Made by a program: the position numbers and the translations under genes. A stretch of DNA of 64,000 nucleotides. Origin: Protonemura montana (taxonomy: Eukaryota > Arthropoda > Insecta > Plecoptera > Nemouridae). This document shows, piece by piece, positions 11,950-21,380 of this stretch. Every line of letters begins with the position of its first letter. The stretch's first letter is position 1. The DNA lies in assembly GCA_947568835.1 (NCBI GenBank), contig OX387611.1, forward strand, positions 7,816,001 through 7,880,000, in the 5' to 3' direction. Below the pieces are notes generated by a model. It did no database searches. It had not been told where the DNA came from and worked only from the letters and a program-made list of their open reading frames with translations.

Positions 11950-12717
11950 AGTCCTGTCCTGTCACCAGGCTGGTAGCTCTATCAGCTGAGAGGGCTGCAA
12001 CCCTCTGCAGCCCTGTCCTGTCACCAGGCTGGTAGCTCTATCAGCTGAGAGGGCTGCGACCCTCTGCAGCCCTGTCCTGTCACCAGGCTGGTAGCTCTAT
12101 CAGCTGAGAGAGCTGCGACCCTCTGCAGCCCTGTCCTGTCACCAGGCTGGTAGCTCTATCAGCTGAGAGGACTGCGACCCTCTGCAGCCCTATCCTATCA
12201 CCAGGCTGGTAGCTGTATCAGCTGAGAGGGCTGCAACCCTCTGCAGTCCTGTCCTGTCACCAGGCTGGTAGCTCTATCAGCTGAGAGGGCTGCGACCCTC
12301 TGCAGCCCTGTCCTGTCACCAGGCTGGTAGCTCTATCAGCTGAGCGAGCTGCGACTCTCTGCAGCCCTGTCCTGTCACCAGGCTGGTAGCTCTATCAGCT
12401 GAGAGAGCTGCGACTCTCTGCAGCCCTGTCCTGTCACCAGGCTGGTAGCTCTATCAGCTGAGAGAGCTGCGACCCTCTGCAGCCCTGTCCTGTCATCAGG
12501 CTGGTAGCTGGATCAGCTGAGAGGGCTGCAACCCTCTGCAGTCCTGTCCTGTCACCAGGCTGGTAGCTCTATCAGCTGAGAGGGCTGCGACCCTCTGCAG
12601 CCCTGTCCTGTCACCAGGCTGGTAGCTCTATCAGCTGAGAGGGCTGCGACCCTCTGCAGTCCTGTCCTGTCACCAGGCCGGTAGCTCTATCAGCTGAGAG
12701 GGCTGCAACCCTCTGCA
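11950..12717 (+). repeat. 59-bp satellite array
   Basis: About 13 head-to-tail copies of a 59-bp unit containing CCTGTCACCAGGCTGGTAGC and the perfect hairpin AGAGGGCTGCGACCCTCT. Variants are point differences such as AGAGAGCTGCGACTCTCT, in which both arms change together. It lies upstream of the NACHT gene. Confidence 0.95.
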
Positions 12718-13084
12718 AGTTCAGTCCAGAGTAAAAATTGTGCCAGTCATGGCATGAGTATTTGAACTGGTGAAGAAATTGTATCTAATTTACGATATAT
12801 TTGCTGCGATCTCCGGTAAATAAGCAGATGTCGCTAGGTGTCAATATAAAACCAAAATAAGAGTTCTTATTTCATTTGAAACACATATTTGTTCAGCAAA
12901 CAAACTGAATAGAAAAAACATGCCACAAACATTTTACTTAGAATTGAAAACTTTTACACAGCTTTGATAACGTTTTAAAAAATGTTCTAAATATAAAATT
13001 CAAACAGATTATGTGACATATTCTGACACTGACAGTTATGCTGGGTTTTATTGTTTTATTCTAGTGATTCCACGCGAGCGATGA

Positions 13085-13230
13085 AACCAGCAAGCCGAGG
13101 ATCGTCCGGCAATTGGGAAGTCCTGGGTTCATATCCTGGCTCAGTCCTTGGTCCCCTCCTTTGTGGGCAGCAAAACAGAAGAACGAGGTTCCAGCCTCCT
13201 TGCACGTGACAATGGAGACGAGACTTTTAA
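13085..13230 (+). mobile_element. tRNA-derived SINE fragment, second family
   Basis: Contains CCGGCAATTGGGAAGTCCTG followed by the B-box-like GGTTCATATCCTGGC. Related pieces occur at 28300-28400 (GGGTTCGTATCCTGGC) and 40200-40250. Confidence 0.5.
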
Positions 13231-13329
13231 TAGAAGCCATACTTTAACCGCACCTTGTTAAAATGGCCGACACACAGCTTCTTGCTTGACCAGTCAGATC
13301 AGCATCTTCAACAACACCAGCCCATCCCA

Positions 13330-13644
13330 GCAGTGACGTCATAGACAGCCAATCAGAAGCTGGTAGATAAGACGCGGCAAGATAAAAGAAGCGCGCTCCA
13401 ACGAAATCAATCAGACGTGATTGGACCAACAAGGACCAACGAGCGATCAAACAAGCGTTGAACAAAAGTTGAACTATTGTGAAGCATTGTGAAGTATGTG
13501 AAGTATTGTGAAGTATTGTGAAACAATCTATATCAAGTTGAACCAGTAAAGTGAAGTGACTGAAAGTTGAAGTCTCAAACTTCAGCAACAGCAACCGGAC
13601 GTCAACGAGTCTTCGACGTCGTCACTCCTTGGCACTAGCAACAG
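13330..13644 (+). promoter_or_regulatory. Promoter-like block and probable 5'UTR exon of the NACHT gene
   Basis: Within 60 bases lie a CRE (TGACGTCA, 13334-13341), a CCAAT box (13349-13353) and a TATA-like GATAAAA (13381-13387), with a reverse CCAAT soon after. The following C/A-rich sequence includes repeated ATTGTGAAGT units and ends in a plausible donor AACAG/GTAGAC at 13644/13645. The matching acceptor would be CTGTCCCCAG at 15636, eight bases before the NACHT gene ATG. The intron would contain the 41-bp satellite. All inferred from motifs. Confidence 0.5.
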
Positions 13645-13710
13645 GTAGACACATGTCTTGACTTTTGGTTCCTTTGTGTCACATAGTTCCTTTAACTCAG
13701 TTTTTTTGAA

Positions 13711-14990
13711 CAGCTGGCTGGATTCTATGCTCTATCCAGGTTATTTGAAATCAGCTGGCTGGATCCTATGCTCTAACCAGGTTATTTGAGATCAGCTGGC
13801 TGGATCCTATGCTCTATCCAGGTTATTTGAGATCAGCTGGCTGGATCCTTTGCTCTATCCAGGTTATTTGAGATCAGCTGACTGGATCCTACGCTCTATC
13901 CAGGTTATTTGAGATCAGCTGACTGTATCCTATGCTCTATCCAGGTTATTTGAGATCAGCTGGCTGGATCCCATGCTCTATCCAGGTTATTTGAGATCAG
14001 CTGGCTAGGTCCTCTGCTCTATTCAGGTTATTTGAGATCAGCTGGCTGGATCCTACGCTCTATCCAGGTTATTTGAGATCAGCTGGCTAGATCCTATGCT
14101 CTATCCAGGTTATTTGAGATCAGCTGGCTGGATCCTATGCTCTATCCAGGTTATTTGAGATCAGCTGGCTGGATCCTATGCTCTATCCAGGTTATTTGAG
14201 ATCAGCTGACTGTATCCTATGCTCTATCCAGGTTATTTGAGATCAGCTGGCTGGATCCCATGCTCTATCCAGGTTATTTGAGATCAGCTGGCTGGATCCT
14301 ATGCTCTATCCAGGTTGTTTGAGATCAGCTGGCTGGATCCTATGCTCTATCCAGGTTATTTGAGATCAGCTGGCTGGATCCTACGCTCTATCCAGGTTAT
14401 TTGAGATCAGCTGACTGTATCCTATGCTCTATCCAGGTTATTTGAGATCAGCTGGCTGGATCCCATGCTCTATCCAGGTTATTTGAGATCAGCTGGCTAG
14501 GTCCTCTGCTCTATTCAGGTTATTTGAGATCAGCTGGCTGGATCCTACGCTCTATCCAGGTTATTTGAGATCAGCTGGCTAGATCCTATGCTCTATCCAG
14601 GTTATTTGAGATCAGCTGACTGTATCCTATGCTCTATCCAGGTTATTTGAGATCAGCTGGCTGGATCCCATGCTCTAACCAGGTTATTTGAGATCAGCTG
14701 GCTGGATCCTATGCTCTATCCAGGTTATTTGAGATCAGCTGGCTGGATCCTATGCTCTTTCCAGGTTATTTGAGATCAGCTGGCTGGATCCTATGCTCTT
14801 TCCAGGTTATTTGAGATAAGCTGGCTGAATCCTATGCTCTATCCAGGTTATTTGAGATCAGCTGGCTGGATCCTATGCGCTTTCCAGGCTATTTGAGATC
14901 AGCTGGCTGGATTCTATGTTATATCCAGGTTATTTGAGATCAGCTGGCTAGGTCCTCTGCTCTATTCAGGTTATTTGAGATCAGCTGGCT
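13711..14990 (+). repeat. 41-bp satellite array with higher-order structure
   Basis: About 31 copies of a 41-bp unit containing GAGATCAGCTGGCTGGATCC and TATGCTCTATCCAGGTTATT, each with a CAGCTG E-box palindrome. Variant units (GACTGTATCC, GGATCCCATG, TAGGTCCTCTG, GGATCCTACG, TAGATCC) occur in the same order at about 13916 and 14408, showing that blocks of about five units were copied together. Confidence 0.95.
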
Positions 14991-14997
14991 TCAGTTG

Positions 14998-15636
14998 CTG
15001 ATTTCAGATCAGAGATTTCAGTTGCTGAAAAATATTTATTTCATGCTTGAATAGCTTGCAATAAAAGTGTTAGTCATCGATCGGTGGTTTAGATAAAAGA
15101 CAATAACATTTTTGCTTGGAATTTGTTGCGTAATCTTGTCTAGGCTGGGGCTAAAAATACGCGTCGTATTTTGACCAATTTACCACCAACTTAACATAAA
15201 CTTGGCACGTTTGTGGTACCAACATGACGGCCGTGACACCGCGCTCATTATGATGCTACTTTCAAGTCAGTTTGGTGTTTTCAAATGTTGAAAACTTGCA
15301 AAAAACGCATTTTGTTCACGGTTTCCAGTCGTGATTTTTCGCATATTTACCCAACAAAGTGTGGTCGTTTAGTAAATTAGTTTGTCCGTTGGTATTTGTC
15401 GTTCAATTTTGAATCAGAATCAACTTTGGTAACTTGGCTAGAATATGCGCAAATTGGCTACAACGGCAATGCGCACGTGCAATGAGTAAAATGTCACAGA
15501 ACGACCGAACGAACCTCACTCGTTACCCGTGGCAACCATTAACGGCTTTTATTAAAGGTTGGTTTCCTCCCCTGTCCGTCTTAACAAACGACAGCAGCAC
15601 CAACAAAGCTTGACGTGTGTTTTACTCTGTCCCCAG
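14998..15636. other. Sequence between satellite and NACHT coding exon
   Basis: No open frame of interest. It is probably the 3' part of the 5'UTR intron and ends in a pyrimidine-rich acceptor, TTTTACTCTGTCCCCAG. A transcription start inside it cannot be excluded. Confidence 0.5.
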
Positions 15637-15644
15637 ATCCCAAG

Positions 15645-18600
15645 ATGGAGAAGACCTACGAGAAGATGTCTGGCTTCGCAACGACGCATGGCCAGGAGTT
15701 GGAAATTAATTTGGCAGCCCTGCTCTATCTCAAAGGTATGAACAGCGGTCTCCAGTTCGAGCTCGCCACTAACGTCAAGGGCGCCGGTGCACTGGACGAC
15801 GTCGTCTTCCGGTTCAAGTCCTCGCCAGAAGACAGCTGGACGACCTTGTTCGTTCAGCTCAAGATCAAAGCAAATAGACCGGTCCAGCGTACCATGCTGA
15901 CAAGTCAGAGTTCGAAGGGAGACTTTTCTCTTAAGAAATATTTCGAGTCGTACCTTTCCATCAAGAAGGCCATGTCAGGAGCAGACAAGGGCACTTTGTT
16001 TGACGGGAACTTTGAGAAGAGTTTGTTTGTTATTTTAACAAACGCCAAAGCCAGTGACTCCTTGGGAAACGCGTGTATGTGGACTTTGTGTCAGGCCGAG
16101 GATTTTGTTTGGTGCGGCAAGGGACAAGTCTTCAACTTTGAAGAGGACAAGGAGATTGTCAGCTGTTTGAGTGATTCCGGCGAAGAAGGGAGGAAGTTTC
16201 TGAGCAGACTTCAATTGTTTTGCGGCCAGCCTGCAAACAAGCTGGAAGAGTCAATCAAAGAAGAACTGAGCAAGGTGCAAGTTGAAAGTATCCGGGAGGT
16301 CGACCGTGAAGACCGGTTCAATTGTTTTTTGCGTCTAATGAAAGTTTGGTGGGAAAAAAGCAACACGGTTTTACACAGGGACAGTGAAATTCTTCGGTCG
16401 TTGGTGTTGGACTCCATTTCACTCCAAAGGAGGAGGCAATTTTGCTTGGACCTCGACTTCGAGGAAGCCACTCTCAAGCAGTTAAAAGACTCTGTCCCAA
16501 GAAATTGCAAAGTTTTTATAATCCACTTGTGTGAGAGCTCAGCCCGGCTGAGCCTCACAAAACTGTGCCAGATGTTAGGAGGCCAGCCATTGGTGCTAGG
16601 CTGTAAAGACTTTCTGGCCAGCAAGGATTTACTTCTTGCCCAGTGGCAGAAAGAAAGTGCCAAGGGCCTGATAATCTTCACCAATGGCTCGACCTCCTCG
16701 CACCAAGTGGATTATAATAACATTGTAAAAGCCATGCCTGACATTCCAAACGCTCCTCCCGTTGTGTTCTTGTGCAATACTTATCAAAGTAGTGAAGCAA
16801 TAAGTGACGAGTTCCAAGAGTTGGCTACAAGTTGCGTGGACGAATTCCTGTTCTCACAACTGAAGGCAGAGTCACGAGAGAAAGTCTTAGCGAAGGAAGT
16901 GTTCTTCCAAGGTCACTCGACCACGTTGCGTACGTTACTTGACAACACTCCAGGAAGCACTGACGCTGTGCTCGACGCTTGTTCGGTGGTGGAAGTCTTC
17001 GAATGCGCTGGCAGCTTGACCCTCGGATCTGCGGTCAAAAAGGACATCGGCTACTACGTTGACCGCCGTCTCGAGCGGGTCAATGTGGTGAAAGCCAACG
17101 TGTTCCAAGATGGCGTCCTCCGAGAGTCTGTCACCGTTCGTGTGACGCAGTGTGAGACTTCGGCCGTCCTGGGACATGGTAGTGGTGATGTTAGAGAGTT
17201 TGCAGGGTTTCCTCGAGGCTCAGCCACCAACAATGACCCTGGACTTTTTGCAAAGGTAGTTCGATTTCTCTTTCCACTGAGTGGAACTTTTCACGATGTC
17301 AAAGCAGAAGATTTTGCTAGAAACCTCTTTCAGTCGATGCTGGTCGCCGATAACGGAACTTTAGAGGTTTTCATTGGTCCAAAGTTTCGGCTAGGATTGT
17401 TCGAGTGTAATTCTGTAGGATTGCGTTTCGGCCAACAAGACGCAATCACTGCCTTGTGGGTGTGCAAGAAGAATGCACAAGCAGGCTTTCTCTTTGTCTC
17501 TGAAACAACCAATGAAAACGATTTAAGAATCTTGTCTGCCTTCCACCAGTCAAAGCACTTGTTGATGCTAGATGATGGAAAGCTGCGTTGGATTCAATCC
17601 CATGAAGACATCGAGTCGATTCGACCACATATTGACGCGGACCAAGTCTCGACGTTCTCGCCTAAAGACGCAACGGATGTCGAGGACAGATTGGTGCTGG
17701 TCTGCGCCGAGCCGGGCATGGGCAAGTCGACGCTGATGGCTCGGCTGGCAAAGAAAACCAATGAGGATCACCCAAATTGTTTTGTTTTTTTGGTCACCCT
17801 CAACGACCACACCACGTTATTTGCCAGAAATAAACACAAGGATGCGCTGGGATTTTTGTGCAGTGCGACCAACATCCAGTCGCACTTCCATCGGTCGCTG
17901 CTAAAGTACGCGTTGAAGGTTACTGGCGAGGTCGTCGTGCTCTTTGACGGGTACGACGAGGTTGCCCCGAAGTACGTCAAGGAAAGCTGTGACTTGCTGT
18001 CAAGTCTGATGAAGGAAACAAAAACAAAGAAGATTTGGATGACTTCAAGAAACTCGGTAAGAAAAATCCTGGAGGCTGAAATTTTAAAATTCTCTGTGAC
18101 GCTGCGCAAGTTTGACAAGGAGGACCAGATAAACTTTTTGAAAACGTTTTGGGCGCAAAAATCGAAACTGTCTGATAAAGAGTTGGATACATTTGTCGAA
18201 GAACTTGTCAAAAAAGTATCTCAAGCCATCCTAGACAACGAAGGCAACTTTATGGGCATTCCGCTTCAGACTCGGATGTTGGCTGAAGTGTATGAAGACC
18301 ACGTGACAGGCCCGGCAGGGACGAAGACCGAACTTCCCGACAAGCTGGACTTGGTCGTGTTGTTGGAGCAGTTTGTTGACAAGAAATTCAACATCTACTA
18401 CAGAGAAAAACTAAATATAGCATCCAGTGATACAAATTACGAGCTCATCTCAAAAGCGTTACGCAATGAATTCTATGAAAATCATTCAACTTCAGCACTT
18501 GTTTTAATTCTTGGTGATGACGACATCAAAACACTGCACATGGAATCGACTATTGAGGAATATACTAAATTTTGCAAAGAAATTGAAAGTGGTTCGTACA

Positions 18601-21380
18601 AGACAGGAATAATCGACGTCATTGTAAACGGCAAGCCACGCTTCAATCATCGCGTCTTTGCTGAGTATTTCGTAGCAAAGTGGATCTCAAAGCATTTTGC
18701 TGACAACCGGAAGTTGGTTGAATCCAAGATGTTCACAGTCGACTTCGCAGTGGTTAGGCACATTTTCGACCGGATTTTGATCAAAAACTCCGCCCTTCTC
18801 ACCGCGGTGGTCAACGAAGACCTCGAGAAAGTCCGGACTTTGCTGGAGCGTGAAGACATTAAAGTTGGTGCTATTAAAGATGGCGGGGGCAGGACAGCGC
18901 TCCACCTAGCGGCAAGTTACGGAACCAGCGAGGTACGGGAGGAAAACGAAAAGCGTGGTGAGATCCTCGACTTGTTGATCGGGAAAACCAGCGACTTCGA
19001 CCAAGTTGACGATGTTTCGGGCGTCTCTCCACTTAGATATGCTGACGTCACGTGCTCGTGGGTCGCTGTTGACAGATTCAAGCCATGTTCAGCCAACAAA
19101 GAACAATTGCCTCTGACTTTAGAAGACGTGACTCATCACGGCATGCTCGATAATGTATTCGACTTTGACTTGCACAATCTGTTGGGCTTTTGCTTGGACA
19201 ACGGTCTTCCAGTTGAACATTGTTTCGAGGGAGAGAAACGACTTCTTCACAGAGCGTGTGAACAAGGCTGCTTGAAAGTGGCGTCCCTTCTCATCGACAC
19301 AGTAACCAATCAGAATAAATCATTTTTGCACGTGGCATCTAAATCTAGACCCAAACAGATTGTCAAAGTTCTGTACCGACACTTGAAATCAAACCTTAAA
19401 AATTCCTCTAACCATGCAACAAGTGCGTCACAACAACTTCAACTTGCCAACTTCATCAACATGGCCGACGAGTATGGCAACACTGCAATTCATCTCGCTG
19501 CACGTGGAGGTCGCTCAGATGTCGTCAGGTATTTACTAAGCAAGGGCGGCGACCCACGAAGCACTGGCCGTTACAACAACAACACTCCATTACACGATGC
19601 GGCTAGATACAAGCGGCCTGACGTAGTGAGAGTCTTACTGGAGGCTGTGGACGAGGCTGACAGAGCTGATGCTGTCAACGCTAGAGACTACGGTTTTAAC
19701 AGTGTGTTGATGTGTGGGGCTGAGGGAGGTTGTGTGCAATGTGTTGGGCAGCTGGTCGAGGCTGGCGGGAAGATGAGTCAAGTAAGAGGTGCTCGTCGCA
19801 CGACGTTGATGTTAGCGGCAGGTCGAGGTCATGTTAAGGTTGTAAGATATCTGCTAGACAACTTCAGTACAGAGAATGAAGGAATTAGTCTGGTGGACTT
19901 CATCAACATGACCGACGAAGATTTCAACACTGCAATTCGTCTCGCTACACGTGAAGGTCACTCAGATGTCGTCAGGTATTTACTAAGCAAGGGCGTCGAC
20001 ACACGAAGCACTGACCGTTACAACAACACTCTATTACACACTGCGGCTGTCAACAAGACGACAAGACGACAAGACGACAAGACGACAAGACGACAAGACG
20101 TAGTGAGAGTCTTACTGAAGGCTGTGGACGAGGCTGACAGAGCTGATGCTGTCAACGCTAGAGGCGAAGATGGTGAGAGTGTGTTGATGCTGGGGGCTGG
20201 GAAAGGTTGTGTGGAATGTGTTCGGCTGCTGGTCGAGGCTGGCGGGAAGATTAGTCAAGTTAATGATTATGGTAGCACGGCTTTGATGTTATCGGCACGT
20301 AACGGTCATGAGGAGGTTGTAAGATATCTGCTGGACAACTTCAGTGCAGAGAATGAAGGAATTAGTCTGGTGGACTTCATCAACATGGCCGACAAGTATG
20401 GTGACACTGCAATTCGTCTCGCTACACATGAAGGTCACTCAGATGTTGTCATGTATTTACTAAGCAATGGCGTCGACCCACAAAGCACTGACAGTTACAA
20501 AAACATAACTCCATTACACATTTCGGCTCGCAACAAGCAGCCTGACGTAGTGAGAGTCTTATTGGAGGCTGTGGACGAGGCTGACAGAGCTGATGCTGTC
20601 AACGCTAGAGACAGTAATGGTTACAGTGTGTTGATGTGGGGGGCTAAGGCAGGTTATGTGGAATGTGTTGGGCTGCTGGTCGAGGCCGGCGGGAAAATTA
20701 GTCAAGTGGGTGATGATGGTCGCACGGCGTTGATGATAGCGGCACGTGAAGGTCATAAGGAGGTTGTAAGATATCTGCTAGACAATTTTAGTGCAGAGAA
20801 TGAAGGACTTAGTCTGGTGGACTTTATCAACATGACCGACAAGGATGGCAACACTGCAATTCATCTCGCTGCACGTAGAAGTAACTCAGATGTCGTCAGG
20901 TATTTACTAAGCAAGGGCGGCGACCCACGAAGCACTGACCGTGACAACATGACTCCTTTACACACTGCGGCTGTCAACAAGCGGCCTGACGAAGTGAGAG
21001 TCTTACTGGAGGCTGTGGACGAGGCTGACAGAGCTGATGTTGTCAACGCTAGAGGCAACATATATGATGTGAGTGTGTTAATGTGTGGGGCTCGGGGAGG
21101 TTGTGTGAAATGTGTTGGGCTGCTGGTCGAGGCTGGCGGGAAGATGAGTCAAGTGAATGATGATGGTTGGACGGCGTTGATGGAAGCGGTACGTGGAGGT
21201 CATGTTAAGGTTGTTAGATATCTGCTAGACAACTTCAGTGCAGATTATGAAGGAATTAGTCTGGTGGACTTCATCAACATGACCAACAAGATTGGTATCA
21301 CTGCAAGTTATATCGCTTTCCTTAACGGTTACTCACAAATCGGGCGTCTTCTGAGACGCCATGTCAACTCCTCCACTTAG
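15645..21380 (+). CDS. Cap4/DUF4297-like nuclease - NACHT - ankyrin repeat protein (NLR-like), single coding exon
   Basis: A 1911-residue protein in one uninterrupted exon. Residues 1-110 look like a PD-(D/E)XK nuclease: GQELEINLAALLYL (E18/E20), GALDDVVFRF (D51/D52), FVQLKIK (Q71-x-K73), then GDFSLKKYFESY. Residues 680-1015 are a NACHT STAND NTPase: Walker A EPGMGKST (689-696), Walker B VVVLFDGYDE (763-772), sensor-like WMTSRN (798-803) and the helical-domain motif FNHRVFAEYFVAKW (1000-1013). Residues about 1082-1911 are ankyrin repeats, with four long tandem units of about 149 residues. Inferred role: an intracellular sensor whose ankyrin part binds a ligand, NTPase oligomerises, and nuclease acts as effector, like bacterial Avs proteins. 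I start at ATG 15645, eight bases after a good acceptor; an ATG-less upstream extension in frame to 15615 exists. AATAAA at 21933. Coding GC is clearly higher than the flanks. Domain calls are by motif only; a laterally acquired gene is possible. Confidence 0.85.
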   Translation: MEKTYEKMSGFATTHGQELEINLAALLYLKGMNSGLQFELATNVKGAGALDDVVFRFKSSPEDSWTTLFVQLKIKANRPVQRTMLTSQSSKGDFSLKKYFESYLSIKKAMSGADKGTLFDGNFEKSLFVILTNAKASDSLGNACMWTLCQAEDFVWCGKGQVFNFEEDKEIVSCLSDSGEEGRKFLSRLQLFCGQPANKLEESIKEELSKVQVESIREVDREDRFNCFLRLMKVWWEKSNTVLHRDSEILRSLVLDSISLQRRRQFCLDLDFEEATLKQLKDSVPRNCKVFIIHLCESSARLSLTKLCQMLGGQPLVLGCKDFLASKDLLLAQWQKESAKGLIIFTNGSTSSHQVDYNNIVKAMPDIPNAPPVVFLCNTYQSSEAISDEFQELATSCVDEFLFSQLKAESREKVLAKEVFFQGHSTTLRTLLDNTPGSTDAVLDACSVVEVFECAGSLTLGSAVKKDIGYYVDRRLERVNVVKANVFQDGVLRESVTVRVTQCETSAVLGHGSGDVREFAGFPRGSATNNDPGLFAKVVRFLFPLSGTFHDVKAEDFARNLFQSMLVADNGTLEVFIGPKFRLGLFECNSVGLRFGQQDAITALWVCKKNAQAGFLFVSETTNENDLRILSAFHQSKHLLMLDDGKLRWIQSHEDIESIRPHIDADQVSTFSPKDATDVEDRLVLVCAEPGMGKSTLMARLAKKTNEDHPNCFVFLVTLNDHTTLFARNKHKDALGFLCSATNIQSHFHRSLLKYALKVTGEVVVLFDGYDEVAPKYVKESCDLLSSLMKETKTKKIWMTSRNSVRKILEAEILKFSVTLRKFDKEDQINFLKTFWAQKSKLSDKELDTFVEELVKKVSQAILDNEGNFMGIPLQTRMLAEVYEDHVTGPAGTKTELPDKLDLVVLLEQFVDKKFNIYYREKLNIASSDTNYELISKALRNEFYENHSTSALVLILGDDDIKTLHMESTIEEYTKFCKEIESGSYKTGIIDVIVNGKPRFNHRVFAEYFVAKWISKHFADNRKLVESKMFTVDFAVVRHIFDRILIKNSALLTAVVNEDLEKVRTLLEREDIKVGAIKDGGGRTALHLAASYGTSEVREENEKRGEILDLLIGKTSDFDQVDDVSGVSPLRYADVTCSWVAVDRFKPCSANKEQLPLTLEDVTHHGMLDNVFDFDLHNLLGFCLDNGLPVEHCFEGEKRLLHRACEQGCLKVASLLIDTVTNQNKSFLHVASKSRPKQIVKVLYRHLKSNLKNSSNHATSASQQLQLANFINMADEYGNTAIHLAARGGRSDVVRYLLSKGGDPRSTGRYNNNTPLHDAARYKRPDVVRVLLEAVDEADRADAVNARDYGFNSVLMCGAEGGCVQCVGQLVEAGGKMSQVRGARRTTLMLAAGRGHVKVVRYLLDNFSTENEGISLVDFINMTDEDFNTAIRLATREGHSDVVRYLLSKGVDTRSTDRYNNTLLHTAAVNKTTRRQDDKTTRRQDVVRVLLKAVDEADRADAVNARGEDGESVLMLGAGKGCVECVRLLVEAGGKISQVNDYGSTALMLSARNGHEEVVRYLLDNFSAENEGISLVDFINMADKYGDTAIRLATHEGHSDVVMYLLSNGVDPQSTDSYKNITPLHISARNKQPDVVRVLLEAVDEADRADAVNARDSNGYSVLMWGAKAGYVECVGLLVEAGGKISQVGDDGRTALMIAAREGHKEVVRYLLDNFSAENEGLSLVDFINMTDKDGNTAIHLAARRSNSDVVRYLLSKGGDPRSTDRDNMTPLHTAAVNKRPDEVRVLLEAVDEADRADVVNARGNIYDVSVLMCGARGGCVKCVGLLVEAGGKMSQVNDDGWTALMEAVRGGHVKVVRYLLDNFSADYEGISLVDFINMTNKIGITASYIAFLNGYSQIGRLLRRHVNSST
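19449..21380 (+). repeat. Tandem coding repeat: four ankyrin super-units plus a truncated fifth
   Basis: Units begin at codons 1269, 1418, 1577, 1726 and 1875, each starting with (D/N)FINM. Lengths are 149, 159, 149, 149 residues and a 37-residue stub. Each full unit has four ankyrin repeats. The DNA is strongly conserved between units (for example GAGGCTGTGGACGAGGCTGA in all), so duplication was recent or gene conversion is active. Confidence 0.9.
20053..20100 (+). repeat. 8-bp microsatellite (ACAAGACG)x6 inside the coding sequence
   Basis: Six perfect copies in ankyrin unit 2 replace the KRPD/KQPD linker of the other units with TTRRQDDKTTRRQD. The unit length is not a multiple of three, so only changes by three copies keep the frame; the present allele is in frame. 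Confidence 0.9.

Noticed and set aside
11950..12717. CRISPR-like regular repeats
   Set aside because: The units are contiguous with no unique spacers, the genome is eukaryotic, and there are no cas genes. The same applies to the 41-bp and 43-bp arrays.
13244..13594. 116-codon open frame on the minus strand
   Set aside because: No recognisable domain; it lies over the promoter-like block and probable 5'UTR exon of the NACHT gene and its codon use is not convincing.
16211..21061. Numerous minus-strand and out-of-frame ORFs inside the NACHT gene
   Set aside because: They are shadows of a 1911-codon frame with clear domains.
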